Shown here piece after piece: positions 43,503-55,290 of a stretch of 64,000 bases of DNA. The number at the start of each line of letters is the position of its first letter. Position 1 is the stretch's first letter. The notes beneath the pieces were generated by a model. It searched no databases. It worked only from the letters and a program-made list of their open reading frames with translations, and was not told where the DNA came from. This stretch comes from Bimastos eiseni (taxonomy: Eukaryota; Annelida; Clitellata; Crassiclitellata; Lumbricidae). The stretch lies in the NCBI GenBank assembly GCA_959347315.1, contig OY365810.1, forward strand, positions 5,537,857-5,601,856. Reading direction: 5' to 3'. The position numbers and the translations under genes were made by a program.

Positions 43503-43554
43503 ACCCTTTTTATTATATATTAACGATCTTCCCAATGCGTCCTCTGTCCTCCAA
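43503..43554 (+). repeat. 52-bp LINE sliver
   Basis: Matches 45161-45212, in the reverse-transcriptase region of the LINE 1.7 kb away, at 51 of 52 positions and in the same orientation. It includes TTAACGATCTTCCCAATGCG. The corresponding place in element D lacks it. A (TA)n run follows at 43555-43580. Confidence 0.9.
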
Positions 43555-44214
43555 TTATATATATATATATATATATATACCATGCTTCTCCAATACCTCG
43601 TCCTCGTATAGTACGTTGCCACTCGCTGCTCAAATCTAACAGGATCACTGGGCTATCCAGCCAGCAACGGAATTCCCATCTCTTGCCGTTGTGTCTCTGT
43701 CCCTCTGTCTTTGTCTGGCTCTGTCTCTCTCTCACCCTTGTAATTCTTGACTAAACAATCACCTCTCTCACATCGACTTGTAACCCGCCAGCCCACTTAA
43801 TTGTGGTCAACCAGCCGCGTCCTGGCCATAACCTCTCTAAGACCGCTTTACTTTAGTTCTTATCGCGAAACAATCTCCAGGTATGCCATTAAACAGGTAT
43901 AATGCCTTAGGCTTTCTCTATACTTCTGAGAGGAACCCACTTTCTCACAATAGTATGCGCAAATTGTAATGAAACAATTACATGGCGAATCTACTGATGA
44001 TATTATTATGGGCAACGTCCATGTTTGTTGTGAAATAACAGAAAATCCTGTAAGACGGAGCTAGTAAATACGAAAGAATGTAGTCAATATGAAATACTGT
44101 AATTAACTTAAAACTACTTTTTAAAAGTAGTTTTAACTATTATTAACTACTTCTTAAAAACTAGTTATAACTACTAGGCAATTACTTCTATAGTAGTCAT
44201 AACTACTAGTTAAT

Positions 44215-46425
44215 ACTATCTATAAAAATAAATTCAAAACTTTATGTAAAAAATCTGAAAAAGCTTCTACTCGTCTGAATTTACTAGACACAGTAATGAT
44301 CTAAAAACACTTGGGCGACAATAAAATTGATTCTCAGAACCAAGCCACGTGATACTATAATAAAATGTGTGAGTTCCAATGTTACCAAGATTACAGATGG
44401 CACCCAGTTGGCCGAATTATAATTGCTCAAATACCACAGCCAAAGTCGCCAGGTACCTCTTACCACGGCTCCTCCAGCCTTTCCTCGTCTGCAATGTACC
44501 CTACCTCGGTTGAAGAGTTGCTTGCCTTGAGTACCACTCTGAAATCAACTCACAGTACCGGCACGGATGATTTAAATCCTACAATTATTAAGCCATTACT
44601 ATCTGCTATTGCAAAATCCTTGGTCCACATGATAAACTGTTCATTAGCCACTGGCTCTATACCTGGTCCGCTGAAGGAAGCCAAAATCACTCCTATTTAC
44701 TAACAAAGTGATAGTTATTTTACTTTTTTACTAATTAACTTTCTAATTACCGACCTATTTCCATTTTGCCCTATTTTTCCAAATTACTAGATATAGTAAT
44801 GTATGTACGCTTGTTATGATTATGTTAAGGCCAAAAGTGTACTCTTTAAGTCTCAACACGGCTTCCAGCATGGTCACTCTACCCTAATGTCTCTTCTCAC
44901 GGTTCAAGATAACGTCGCTGCTGCAATTGACCGGGATGAGTATGCCATTATAATTTTTGTGGATGTGGCGAAGGCTTTTGACTCTGTAAATCATGACATA
45001 TTATTGCTAAAATTGGAAAACTTAGGCATACGTGGAGTCGCACTGACTTGGTTCCGAAACTATCTTAATGGTAGACACCAGCAAGTTAAATGCAATATTT
45101 ATTTATCCTCTTTGAATAGCATAAAGCATGGCGTCCCCAGGGATTAATTATAGGCCCTCTACCCTTTGTATTATATATTAACGATCTTCCCAATGCGTCC
45201 TCTGTCCTCCAAGTCTTTCTATTTGCAGATGACACAAACATATTTGCATCCCATAAATTGTATGACAAATTAATTCAGCTGCTAAAGCTCGAACTAAAAT
45301 AAGTGACAAATTGGTTTGCAGCTAACAAACTATCCTTAAGTATTAAAAAGACTACATAATATTTTGCTCTCATCGCAAGAAACCACCCCAGATCGAAAAC
45401 AGTCTGCTAATAAATAATACCTCGATACCAAAGGTCACATCAATTAAATTCCTTGGTGTTATGATTGATAGTCATTTAACGTGGAATGATCATATTCACC
45501 ATATCGCAATAAAAACTTGCCAAACATATTGGGATACTATTTAAAGTAGTACATCTATTGCCTCTAAGTATACGTAGAAACTTATATTTTACGATGATAC
45601 ACTTCTACTTAAGCTATTGTAACATTATTTTGGCATCGAACTATCCATCCCGACTTAAGCGGCTAACCACTATCCAAAACCGTGTTTGTTCGCTTCATCA
45701 TTGGTTGTCCTCCTTTGACTCAGGTTGACCTCACCTATAATCAGTTGGGTATACTAAAATTTAAGCAAATCACACTACACCAAATATCTCAATTCATGTT
45801 TAAATACAGCCATAATCTACTACCTCCGATCTTCAACAACTACTTTATTCCACTATCTGAGGCCACTCCCTATTGTCTACGCTTTACATCCTCCTCTAAT
45901 AGGCCTGTATAAACTCGTACGAAAACAAGAACGTTCACAATCAAATACTCGGATGCTAAACTCTGGAACAGCCTTCCAGAAAAATTTAAGAACCTACCAA
46001 ATGTTTGTATATTTTAAAAAAAATCCATGAGCATATTACTTTGACTTCGTTGGATTGAATACATACTGAATAACACTGATCTATGTATGACTCTGATGCA
46101 ACCATGATCATTATCAACATAATCCTCATTAACATGAAGACTGTAAAGGCAGGCATAGCAAACGTGTAAATTCAACTCGAACAATGCTGTTTGAAGCTAA
46201 TAATTAATTTACCTGCGTGATTTCCTTTTTACTATTACTTAAGTGTCGACCTCTGACAACCTCACAACTTTTGCCTCTTGATATGTGGGTGGCCCCCTAC
46301 ATCCTGTAGGGGGCCTCCCTCCTCCCTGCTGAACCTTACATGTCATATCAATTTATTATCAACTTTGTCATAATGTAAATGCCGAGGTCAATAAAAACAA
46401 TTGTTTTTGTTTTGTTTGTAATAAC
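44215..46425 (+). mobile_element. LINE (CR1/jockey-group), 5-prime truncated
   Basis: Absent from the equivalent site in element D, which defines its borders. The reverse transcriptase includes GTDDLNPTIIKPLLSAI (44560), HGFQHGHSTLMSL (44858), IIFVDVAKAFDSVNH (palm motif A, 44950), KHGVPRD (44125 of the next motif region, about 45125), then in other frames LPFVLYINDLPNASS and an intact LFADDTNIFAS (about 45217). LGIR and LSYCNIILASNYPSRLKRL come later. It ends in an AATAAAAACAATTG tail region. Frameshifts and stops make it inactive; 5-prime ORF1 and endonuclease are absent. Confidence 0.85.
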
Positions 46426-46484
46426 TACAGTAGTTAAAACTGCCCATCACTTCATATTTACGCATATTACAGTTGTACTGTAGG

Positions 46485-46690
46485 CCCTATCAGTCTTGGC
46501 CGGGCCGTGCTGGATCGTGCTGGCATGGCACACAACGAATCTCGCCGGCGTGCCAATCTCGGCACGATCCTTCCTTTCTGGGCCCGTCTCCGCACGGGCG
46601 TGCCCGAGCATGCCGTCTCGGCACGAGCGTGCTAGCACAGCACGAATCGTCCTCCCCTCACGTGCCGGCCCGGCAAGATGTGCTGGCTGG
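46485..46690. repeat. GC-rich GTGCTGGC / GGCACGATC word array (copy in C)
   Basis: A cluster of facing words CGTGCTGG, GGCACGA, CGTGCCGG and CGAGCGTGC, much richer in GC than its surroundings. Its counterpart in element D is 55080-55290. It can fold into many alternative hairpins. Confidence 0.7.
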
Positions 46691-47545
46691 GTACGATTAG
46701 ACTATGAATAGAGGGCATTCCTGCATTAGAGAGGATGAGAGAAATGACATTCGATGGTTCATGTCAGATGATTCGAAAACGACTAGTCGTGTTACAGTTG
46801 ATTCGATGTGCTGACTATCTGCTGCTGCTATGAAGTAGAATAAAGACAAGTTCATTGATCAACACATTGACTTCGTCTGTACTTCAGTGCCTTTCGATCT
46901 CGTAGCAATCTAGAAAACCTTCGGCAGACCGATTAGGTCTTATCCAGCGGACGATCAAGAAAACGAGGCTCCTGAGGGTACCAGAATTTAGAGGGAGCCG
47001 AATTTTGCCAAAGCGTTTGTCGAATCCTGCAACTGTCTGGCCTACGGTCGATACCGACCTGATAGGGTTTGGCCACAATTATATTGTAGTCAATATTGTA
47101 ATTCAAAATAATCTATTCTAATTAAATAAAATTACCAAAGAACGTTTCTGACAAGCCATTTTCTGTTGGGTCACGCAAACAAATATTTATTTAAGTGGGG
47201 TAACATCAAAAATGTTGTCTGGACACCGCAGCCTTAGCTACCAATTGTATTATAAAGAAAACAATTCTAACATTCGGTTTCTATACATATTCATAAAATT
47301 TTCAAGCAAAGACCAAATTAAAGAAATTATTTGCAACCGTCGATGCCATTCGCATAAATGACATGCTAAATTACTGTACATGAGGACATCATTCTGAGGC
47401 GCGATCTTATTAGTACGCGATCTTAATAGGCTGCGAGCTTTTGTGTTGCGACCTTTTATACCGCGATCTTGTTGCCCGCGATCTTATTAGTCTGCGATCT
47501 TATGTGTCGTGATCTTTTGTGCGAGACCTTTTGAGGCGCAAAAGC
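46690..47545. repeat. Segment nearly identical to 55285-56145
   Basis: This right-hand part of element C differs from the equivalent part of D at only a handful of positions over about 800 bp, including a 64-codon minus-strand frame that is identical in both (46884-47078 and 55480-55674). The left parts of the two elements differ much more. The frame has no recognised domain. An AATAAAG near 46842 could be an LTR-type polyadenylation signal, but no LTR borders are evident. Confidence 0.75.
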
Positions 47546-47879
47546 TTTTTGACGTAACAATGTAGAGGAAAACAATAACTGCAACGAATCTTCGTAAGTA
47601 TAGCCTTGACTTTTTTAACAACGCCACGGCCAGGGGATGTGAGAGGGTCAGAAGGTCCCAAGTGATGTCTTAGATGGGGTTATGCTCCCAACGTGGTCTT
47701 CGGCTTAGTTCCAACCGACAACTTATTTTGAGCATTTACTACCATTTTATTTTGCCAAATTAATCTTTTGATATTGCGCATACAAGCCTAATATTTAATG
47801 TATATCTACATGAATCAATCAGTTATATAATCGAAGTTCATCAGGATGCAAATAAAACGCACAGTCTAGGAACAAAGCC

Positions 47880-48746
47880 CCCCAGAGTAGACCATAAGCT
47901 CACCCAAATTATATGTGACTGCTTGTATGTGTGTGCATATGATGCATTGTTGTATGCACAATATGTACGTGCGCATGGATGTGTCCATGTCGGCTAAGTG
48001 TTACTAAACCTGTAAAAATCTATTTTTGGCGGGTTGACATATTGCTTTGGTTCCAATACATGCAAAATTTGAAGACGAATTGGTTAGTTATATGAGGCGT
48101 GAATGTGTGTAATAAGTTTATTTAACGACGCATCCATGACAAGGAAGATATGCGTCGAGGTGTGCATGTTAGAAGTCTTCGTTTTATTGGCACACATTTA
48201 TGAGTTTTTCATCCATAGGGGTGTTCACCCACTCTCAGAGAGATGATTATCGCGTGCCACTGACTGACTGTCACCAACTTTAAGCATACTTACAGCTGAC
48301 CTTCACCGCTTATATTCTTAGATTATCATCTATATAGAGGTATTCACTCACTTTTTTTATTAACGAGAGATGATTATCGGTGTAACTGACAGTTTGAACC
48401 AACTCTAGGTCTAGCTGCTTGCTAACCGACGACCTTCACCGCTTATTAATGAGTGTCACCGACTGTATGCAGTATTTATGCATCCAGCAAGATAAATAAA
48501 GATTCAGAACTGGACTCAATTTGTCTCCTTTAGGCCTACGACACGATAATTAGTTGCTTGTTTTCATCTATTTTACATATCGGCAGATAAATATATATCT
48601 TGTCATCACCCGTTCATACTTCACACTAGGAGGCTTTTGTCCGGGGAGGGGGGCAAATGTCCTACCCAAATGGGGGAGGGGGGGTTGTCCGGAGGCTTAT
48701 GTCCGGGAAGGCTTTTGTCCGGGGGAAGCTTTTGTCCGTTCCCCAG
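47880..48746. mobile_element. Inserted element with GGCTTTTGTCCGGGG words
   Basis: The EGF-array intron sequence is interrupted here: it stops after ...CACAGTCTAGG and resumes with AGGTTCCTATAATGGATATG at about 48747. The left end GGAACAAAGCCCCCC and the inverted right end (GGGGAACGGACAAAAGC) are related. The right end holds repeated words GGCTTTTGTCCGGGGG and GGCTTATGTCCGGG. No gene is visible in the middle (47930-48620). Confidence 0.6.
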
Positions 48747-48774
48747 GTTCCTATAATGGATATGTTCACCTAAG

Positions 48775-51700
48775 GTGTAATTACAGACCGTCCTCATTGG
48801 ACCTGTGACTACTGTACTTTGTCTCTACTTCCTTTCAATCACATTTGAGGATGACCGTGATTTTCTAAGTGCCCTAGGGGAAGAGTTGCTTACCCATCAA
48901 ATTATGCAGAGGGAGGAGAGCTTCTCTAAATTGCAAATTTATACCGATGAGACTGAGTCCCGAATTCTACTGTATAACCCAAACCTAGACCCCGATGCCA
49001 ATTATTTCACTTACAGGCCAATTGAAAGTTCCTATCACTCTCCTAATAGTTTAAGTCAATTGATTGTGCCTAATTCTGACCAGTTTTCGATAATGCATGT
49101 CAACTGTCGAAGCATCATTCATAAAATACCTGATTTACTTATTTTGTTATAAGCACTTCCAGTAGATATATTAGCAGTTACTGAAACCTGGTTGGATGAA
49201 GCTACTTCAACCCATATTTTTATCCCTAGTTACACTTTTATTAGCAGACATAGATCTACCGGTAGTGGGGAAGGAGTGGGTTTCTTCATTAAATCAAATA
49301 TTAGTTACTCTCATATGGATAACCAATTTGATGATTCTACGTATGAGAGTCTATTTATTCCCCTTCTTTTGTCGAATCATTCTTATTACACTATTGGAGT
49401 TATTTATAGACCTTCGGGTCAGGATGTTGAGGCATTTACCTCAGACTTTGGACATTTAACTTCTTCTCTTAATAAGAAAAATATGGAGGTTATTATCCTT
49501 GGTGACTTTAATATTAATTTATTAAAGGCTCAGGACCACTTGATGACAAATAACTTCGTTGATACATTTTCTGCCAACCATTTCCTCCCGGCAATAGTTA
49601 AGCCCACTAGAATAACTCCTTATACAGCAACTTTAATTGATAACATCCTACTTAATAATCCAACTAAGCTAATTGATTCCTTCATAATTGCTACTGATAT
49701 TTCTGACCACCTACCAGTAATGTCTCGAAAAAATAGCACTCTGTTGTTTTATAAGTCTGCCTCTTCTCTTGAAGAGATTATAAAAATTGATGAGTTTTCT
49801 ACAGCTAAATTTAAATTTATCCTCGATCAGTGTAATTGGTCATCAGTTTATGCGTACCGCCATAAGGGTAACCCTGATGCTGCATATGATAAATTTTCTC
49901 CTATATTGACATCCACTTATAATATAGCCTTTCCTAAAATTAATAAGCCTGTAAGTAATCGTAATAAATTCAAAAATCCATGGATGACTGCTGGCCTCCT
50001 TAAGTCATCCCCCAAAAAGGAAAATTATATCGGAAATTTATTAAAAGCCCAACTACTATTAATAAACAAAACTTTGTGCTTTTCAGAAATAAATTCAAAG
50101 CATTAAGAATCAAGGCTGAGTAGTCATATTACGAATCTCAATTTATGCAATACGCTAATGACTTAAGAAAAACTTGGCGTGTTATTAAATCCATTATCAA
50201 TAGTAATCATCCTGATAGATCTACTAAGTTTTTAACTATTTTGGGGAACAAAATTACGGATCCTAATATCATGGCTGAGAAGTTCAACAATTACTTCACT
50301 GGTATTGCTGAATCACTGGTCAATAAAATACCTCCTTCATCCATATCTTTTGAAAATTATCTTAATACTCCAAGGCCAAACTCTTTTACAGTCATTCCTA
50401 CCTCTGAAACCGAAATAATTTCTATTAGTCGCTCACTCAAATCTACACGCAGTACTAGCTTAGATGAACTTGACCCTTCTACTATCCTCTCTGTCATTGC
50501 TAATATAGCTACTCCCCTATCAACTATATTTAACTGCTCTCTCTATTCTGGTATATTTCCGTCTGCGCTCAAATTAGCAAAAACTGTCCCTATCCTTGAA
50601 CAGGGCACCCCTGGCGATTTAACTAATTATAGGCCCATACAAATTCTCCCATATTTCTCTAAGTTACTCTAAAAACTTATGTATAACAGGCTCTATGATT
50701 ACATTACTAGAATGAAAATCTTTTATCCTTTCCAACATGGTTTTCAACCCGGCCATTCCACATCCATGGCACTCTTTAATATCCAAGAGAATATTACCAC
50801 CACTATTGATAATAATAAATTTTCTATTGGCATATTCCTCGACATTGCTAAGGCCTTTCATTCTGTGGATCATTCTATTTTACTTGCTAAACTTCTAAAT
50901 ATAGAGATTAGAGACACCCACTTATCTTGGTAAAAAAGTTATCTCACCAATCGTCAACAACGTGTCGACTGTCAGGGACACTTATCGAAACTAAAATTAA
51001 TTAAATATGGTGTTCCTCAAGGATCCATTCCAGGTCCGCTTTTGTTTTTAATTTTCATTAATGACCTTCCAAATTCTTCATGTTTAGCTGAATTCATCTT
51101 ATTCGCTTATGACTCCAGCGTGTTTTTTTCACACAAGAATTATGAGACTCTTTTTGCGCTGGCCAATCAGGAATTACAGAAGATTGCTGAATAGTTCAAG
51201 AGAAATAAGCTTTTCCTGAACATTACTAAAACCAACTTCATCCTTTTTTGTTCTAATAGATAGAAAATCCCTCTTACTCCATGTGCTATTTTAATTGATA
51301 CTTTTAAGATCCCACAAGTGGTATCGGTCAAATTTTTGGGAGTTCACTTAGATCAGCATCTAACCTGGAATACTCACATAGCCCAAATTTTTTCTAAGAT
51401 CTACAAAAATGTAGGTATTTTATCTCGCATTGCTTACCTGCTTCCTGTCAACCTATGACTTACTCCGTACTATACACTTGTCCACCCTTACTTATCATAT
51501 CGTGCCATGGTATGGGCCTGTAATTATGTTTTTTGGTTGAAAAGACCTGTTACCTTACAAAAAGGGCATTGAGAGTTATTTCGGGATCTTTTCACTATGC
51601 TTCCTCCCTCCTCTTTCAACAACTTGGTATCCCACGACTGGATCAACTTAAAATCATACAAATTTGTGAATTTCTGTATAAAAAAAATTCGCATACTTTA

Positions 51701-52174
51701 CCTCCTACTTTTGATGGCTGCTTCCAACCAAATTCTTCAGTTCACGACTATGTAGTGAGATCTGCTTCAAATATAAGAGGGGTTTTTGCAAGAACTAACT
51801 CACGTCAATCTTCTCTTAAATGTGTGGGGGCGAGTTTATGGAATGGTCTTCCTTTGCAGCTTAGAAATTTGTGCAGCCTATATGCATGTTAAAAGCATCT
51901 TCGTATACATGTTCTCTCACAGGCTTACTAATTCCTTATCGTGTGCATTTTAATTCATTAGTTAAGTTTATTTCTAATGATACTGCATACTTTTAACCAT
52001 ATCCGTCTGCATATTTGTTATTTCAAAACTACTGGGGGGGGGCCTAGTAAGCGGGGCTTAGGCCCTTTTGGGTTTCTCCCTTTAAGCCATTGATTTTGTA
52101 TTTTCTTGTGTATATGTTGAGTTTTGATATACCTTCCTTGGTTCAATAAAAACAACTTGACTTGACTTGACTTG
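48775..52174 (+). mobile_element. LINE (CR1/jockey-group), nearly full ORF2
   Basis: A 3.4-kb insertion in the array intron. The array sequence TTCACCTAAG breaks at 48774 and resumes as AAGTAGGCACATTC at 52175. It carries an endonuclease, a reverse transcriptase and a 3-prime tail of CTTGA repeats after AATAAAAACAA (52145-52174). ORF1 is absent, so it is 5-prime truncated or ORF1 is unrecognised. A G9 run occurs at about 52033. Confidence 0.9.
48805..51895 (+). pseudogene. LINE ORF2: endonuclease and reverse transcriptase, broken
   Basis: Nearly continuous from 48805 to 50106 with a single TAA at 49150. APE-type endonuclease: FSIMHVNCRSIIHKIPDLL (49087), LAVTETWLDEA with its catalytic Glu (49170), VIYRPSGQDVE, VIILGDFNINLLKAQ (49490), KPTRITPYTATLIDNILL and DISDHLPVM (49690). 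After a frameshift the reverse transcriptase follows: NYRPIQILPYFSKLL (50625), HGFQPGHSTSMAL, IFLDIAKAFHSVDHSILL (50830), GVPQGSIPGPLLFLIFIND (51010), then FAYDSS, where FADD has lost its first Asp (about 51100). VKFLGVHLDQHLTWNTHI and a C-terminal GASLWNGLPLQLRN (51830) come later. Stops at 49150, 50670, 50931 and elsewhere. Confidence 0.9.
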
Positions 52175-52728
52175 AAGTAGGCACATTCATCCTTCTAAGC
52201 ATCTAGGAAACAGTTCATTGTATAAAAAATATGTAGAGTGACGTGGATCTCTCATGAACTGATAATATCAGCCAACTCTTAAGAAAATTTCGATCGTCGT
52301 GACATCAGTGTTATGTATCTCACGATTTGCATGAACAAGCTAATCAATGTCGAATGTGAAATTATGCCTATTCAGAGATCATGATTAACCATGACATGCA
52401 TTGTTCATACCTCAGCAATTGTTCACAGGCCATTATTGGCCTTTATGTAATTATGTTACAACAGTCGACTATATCGTTTAATTATTTACTTTAAAATATC
52501 TATATCTATTTATTGAGCGTTCTGAACAGAGTGATACGACGAATAATTTATTTCGTTCATAAGCCATAATTTTCCTGTCCAGCAGACATAATCCGTTCAT
52601 AGCGCTATGCTGATCTACGTGTAAAGCTACAAGATTAAGGAACTCCATTTTCAATAAATGAACTTCGCGATCACCTTAAATTTGAATATAACGGATCAGA
52701 TGACAGCCTAATAGACTCAAAGACTGAC

Positions 52729-52839
52729 CTGTTTCACAGTTTGAACCATTGTATCCCGATTCACAGATGCATGCGTATTTGTTCACTTCCTCATTACATG
52801 TTCCATTGACGCATGGATTTGATTTGCATTCGTCGATTT
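52729..52839 (-). CDS. EGF exon 5 of the array
   Basis: 111 bp, phase 1-1, encoding [19 protein letters not shown] and [16 protein letters not shown], with six cysteines and donor GTCAGT. Element D (52850-56185) lies in its acceptor tract at exactly the position of element C relative to exon 4, so exons 4 and 5 derive from one ancestral unit. Confidence 0.88.
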
Positions 52840-53697
52840 CTGTAGATGGGTATTCGTCAATAGGGCCATGCACAACAGATCGCAATACGAAAGATCTCAG
52901 GTTAATGAGATCGCGGAATAATGAGATTGCAACATAAAAGGTCACAGCACAAAAGATCGCAGACTATTAAGATCGGAGCACTGGTGATCGCCAAACCAAT
53001 ATTTCGCGTGGTTGGCGCTTCATTTAATGTTCATGATATAAAGCCTATAGTTTTGGGAAATATTATGTTTAAGCCTAATTAATCATGATATTTCATCTTA
53101 GGTTTTAGCGTAATTGATTATAGTCGCCAATGATGAACATTTTATCCATCGAACACTTGTATTGCGATCCATCTAAGCAGAAATCTCATCATCAATCCAG
53201 GTTCCAGGTCTATACAATTATTTCCATCATTCCAGCTTCCAATTGAACGGCACTTCTAATCAACAATTTTGTCGCGTTTAAATTCATTCCATTTCTAAAA
53301 CATTCTAAGAGGAATTAATCAAAAATGCTAAAAGTTGACAGGATGAACATGAAAGTAATTAATTACGCCATAACCTAAGATTACCCAGCTTTGTGTCAAA
53401 TTGTACCGTCTAAGCAAGCTAATTGTCTGCTTCTTGGTATGTATCACAATGTCACATGCTTATGCGTAATTCGCATTATTATTAAAACCAAAAGTCCAAC
53501 ACAAACTATATTCTGACCAGTTGAGGAATTGTTAATTTATCATATGTCAGCTGTAAAGGGCAAAACTTTTAGTGCGACGTTAGTGAATGAATTGTTAAAG
53601 TACATGTGTCATGACCACAAAATATAAAATTTAAAATAATGTGTTTCGTTCGGAAACAGATAATAACTCCAGGTATTGAAATGCGATATTTTTTAAA

Positions 53698-54880
53698 CAG
53701 TGATGTGCACCAACTACTTCACTAGTAGTTAAACTACTTCCCAACTACTTTCAAAATATGTAGTTATTACTACTATTTAACTACTTTAGATGACAAGTAG
53801 TTATAACTACTTTTGTAACGACCACGTGAGTGGTTAACTACTTTTACAACTGCTTTGCTAATGTTACGTCATGGAGCATTAATAGTCACCAGGCAGTACG
53901 CAAATTTATGGCCCATATTAAATGCTGATATTCAATGCAAATAATGATAATGATCAGTGGCTAAATGACAAATCTAATTGTAAACTAGCAAGGACAAGAA
54001 CTACTAGGACATGCTACAAAGCGCCCTGATCAGAGCACGGTTTTAGCAGCAACATAAGCCAAATTGTTTCAACTGCAAAAATGTTTAGTCTACAAAGTCC
54101 AGAACTGTAAAACTCTTAGAAAATGCCAATGTTCAGAATCAAAAAGTAGTATATATGTATATATATACCATACTGCAAGTGATATACTATATCGTTGTAG
54201 GCCCTTTATCTCGCCTTTTGCGGTCTGCATCAACCGTGCTTCTTCAATACCTCGTTCTAGCATAGTACGTTACCAATCGCTGCTCAAATCTAACAGGATC
54301 ACCGGTCTATCCAGCCAGCAACGGAATTCCCGTCGCTTGCCATTGTGTCTTTGTCCTCTGTTAGTCTCTGTCTCTCTCTCACCTCTGTCATTCTTGACTA
54401 GACAACCACCTCTCTCAGACCGACTTGTAACACGGCAGCCAACTTCATTGTGGTCATCCAGCCGTGTCCAGGCCTTAACCTCTCTAAGACTGCTTTACTT
54501 TTGTTCTTATCGCGCAACAATCTCCAGGTATGCCATTAAACTGGCATAATACCTTAGGCTTTCTCTACAGTTCTGAGAGGAACCCACTTCCTCACAATAG
54601 TATACGCACATTTTAATGAAACAATTACATGGCGAATTGACTCATGAGATTATTATGGGCAACGTCTGTGTTTGTTGTGAAATAACAGAAATTCTCATAA
54701 GGCGGAACTAGTAAATAGGAAAAATGTTGTTAATATGAAATATTTTAGTTAACTTGAAACTGCTTTATAAAAGTGGTTATAACTATCTTTAACTACTTCT
54801 TAAAAACTAGTTATAACTACTAGGCAACTACTCCCATAGTTGTCATAACTACTAGTTAATAAGCACAGTAGTTAAACTAC
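53698..54880. mobile_element. Nested hAT-like element with TAGTTATAACTAC words (copy in D)
   Basis: Starts CAGTGATGTGCACCAACTAC, close to the hAT-type start at 4469 (CAGTGATGTATG) and to the copy in element C. Word arrays lie at 53725-53850 and 54770-54870. The extreme right terminus seems lost. The middle (54180-54540) holds a C/T-rich stretch with a long but unrecognised frame (54064-54549). Confidence 0.55.
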
Positions 54881-55079
54881 ATATTTATGCATATTATAGC
54901 TAACCTATGGGTCCTATCAGAAAAAAAATAGTGTTAAATAATTTTAATATAATAAATTTAGCAAATTTTTTAATGTTGTAGCGTTATGCTACGAGGTTCC
55001 ATTTACCCTTAGTCGGTAGCGGCTTCTACTAGGTGAGATTGTTGCCTGTTGTGACGTATTACGGCCTAAGACGTTTTTC

Positions 55080-55290
55080 GTTGGGCGTGTTGGCCCGTCT
55101 TAGCCACGCCGTGCTGGGTCGTGCTGGCCTGGCACAAACCGACTCTCACCGGCGTGCCAATCTCGGCACGATCCTTCCTTCCTCTGCCCGTCTCGGCACG
55201 GGCGTGCCCGAACATGGCACGAGCGTGCTAGCCTAGCACGAATCGTCATCCTCTGACATGCCGGCCCGGCAAGACGTGCTGGCCGGGTAC
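55080..55290. repeat. GC-rich GTGCTGGC / GGCACGATC word array (copy in D)
   Basis: Counterpart of 46485-46690, with the same facing words around CCGGCGTGCCAATCTCGGCA. Confidence 0.7.

Larger units (their letters stand above)
43067..46452. mobile_element. Nested hAT-like element with TAGTTATAACTAC words (copy in C)
   Basis: The left end is CGATGATGGGCACCAATTACTT and the right end TAAAACTGCCCATCACTT. They are inverted and correspond to a CAGTGATGGGCA-type hAT terminus. The flanks ATATTTTG and CATATTTA suggest a decayed 8-bp duplication. Subterminal arrays of AGTTATAACTACTT (43120-43195) and AACTACTAGTTATAACTAC (44105-44215) face each other. Interrupted by a LINE at 44215-46425. Confidence 0.6.
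42129..47561. mobile_element. Element C: GCGATCTTATTAG-word inverted-repeat element, with nested insertions
   Basis: A 5.43-kb insertion with 8-bp target duplication GGAGAGGA/GTAGAGGA (42121-42128, 47562-47569). The left end (42140-42265) is built of CACAAAAGATCGCA and TATTAAGATCGGAG words. The right end (47395-47550) has the same words inverted (GCGATCTTATTAGT, GCGACCTTTT). The interior is shared with element D at 52850-56185. Element C additionally carries a LINE (44215-46425) inside a nested hAT-like element (about 43067-46452). Apart from the LINE it has no recognisable gene. Intact array units (about 57.6 and 61.5 kb) provide the empty site. Confidence 0.85.

Noticed and set aside
46884..47078. 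64-codon frame identical in two places, considered as a gene
   Set aside because: No domain, signal or splice context; identity is explained by near-identity of the whole surrounding segment.
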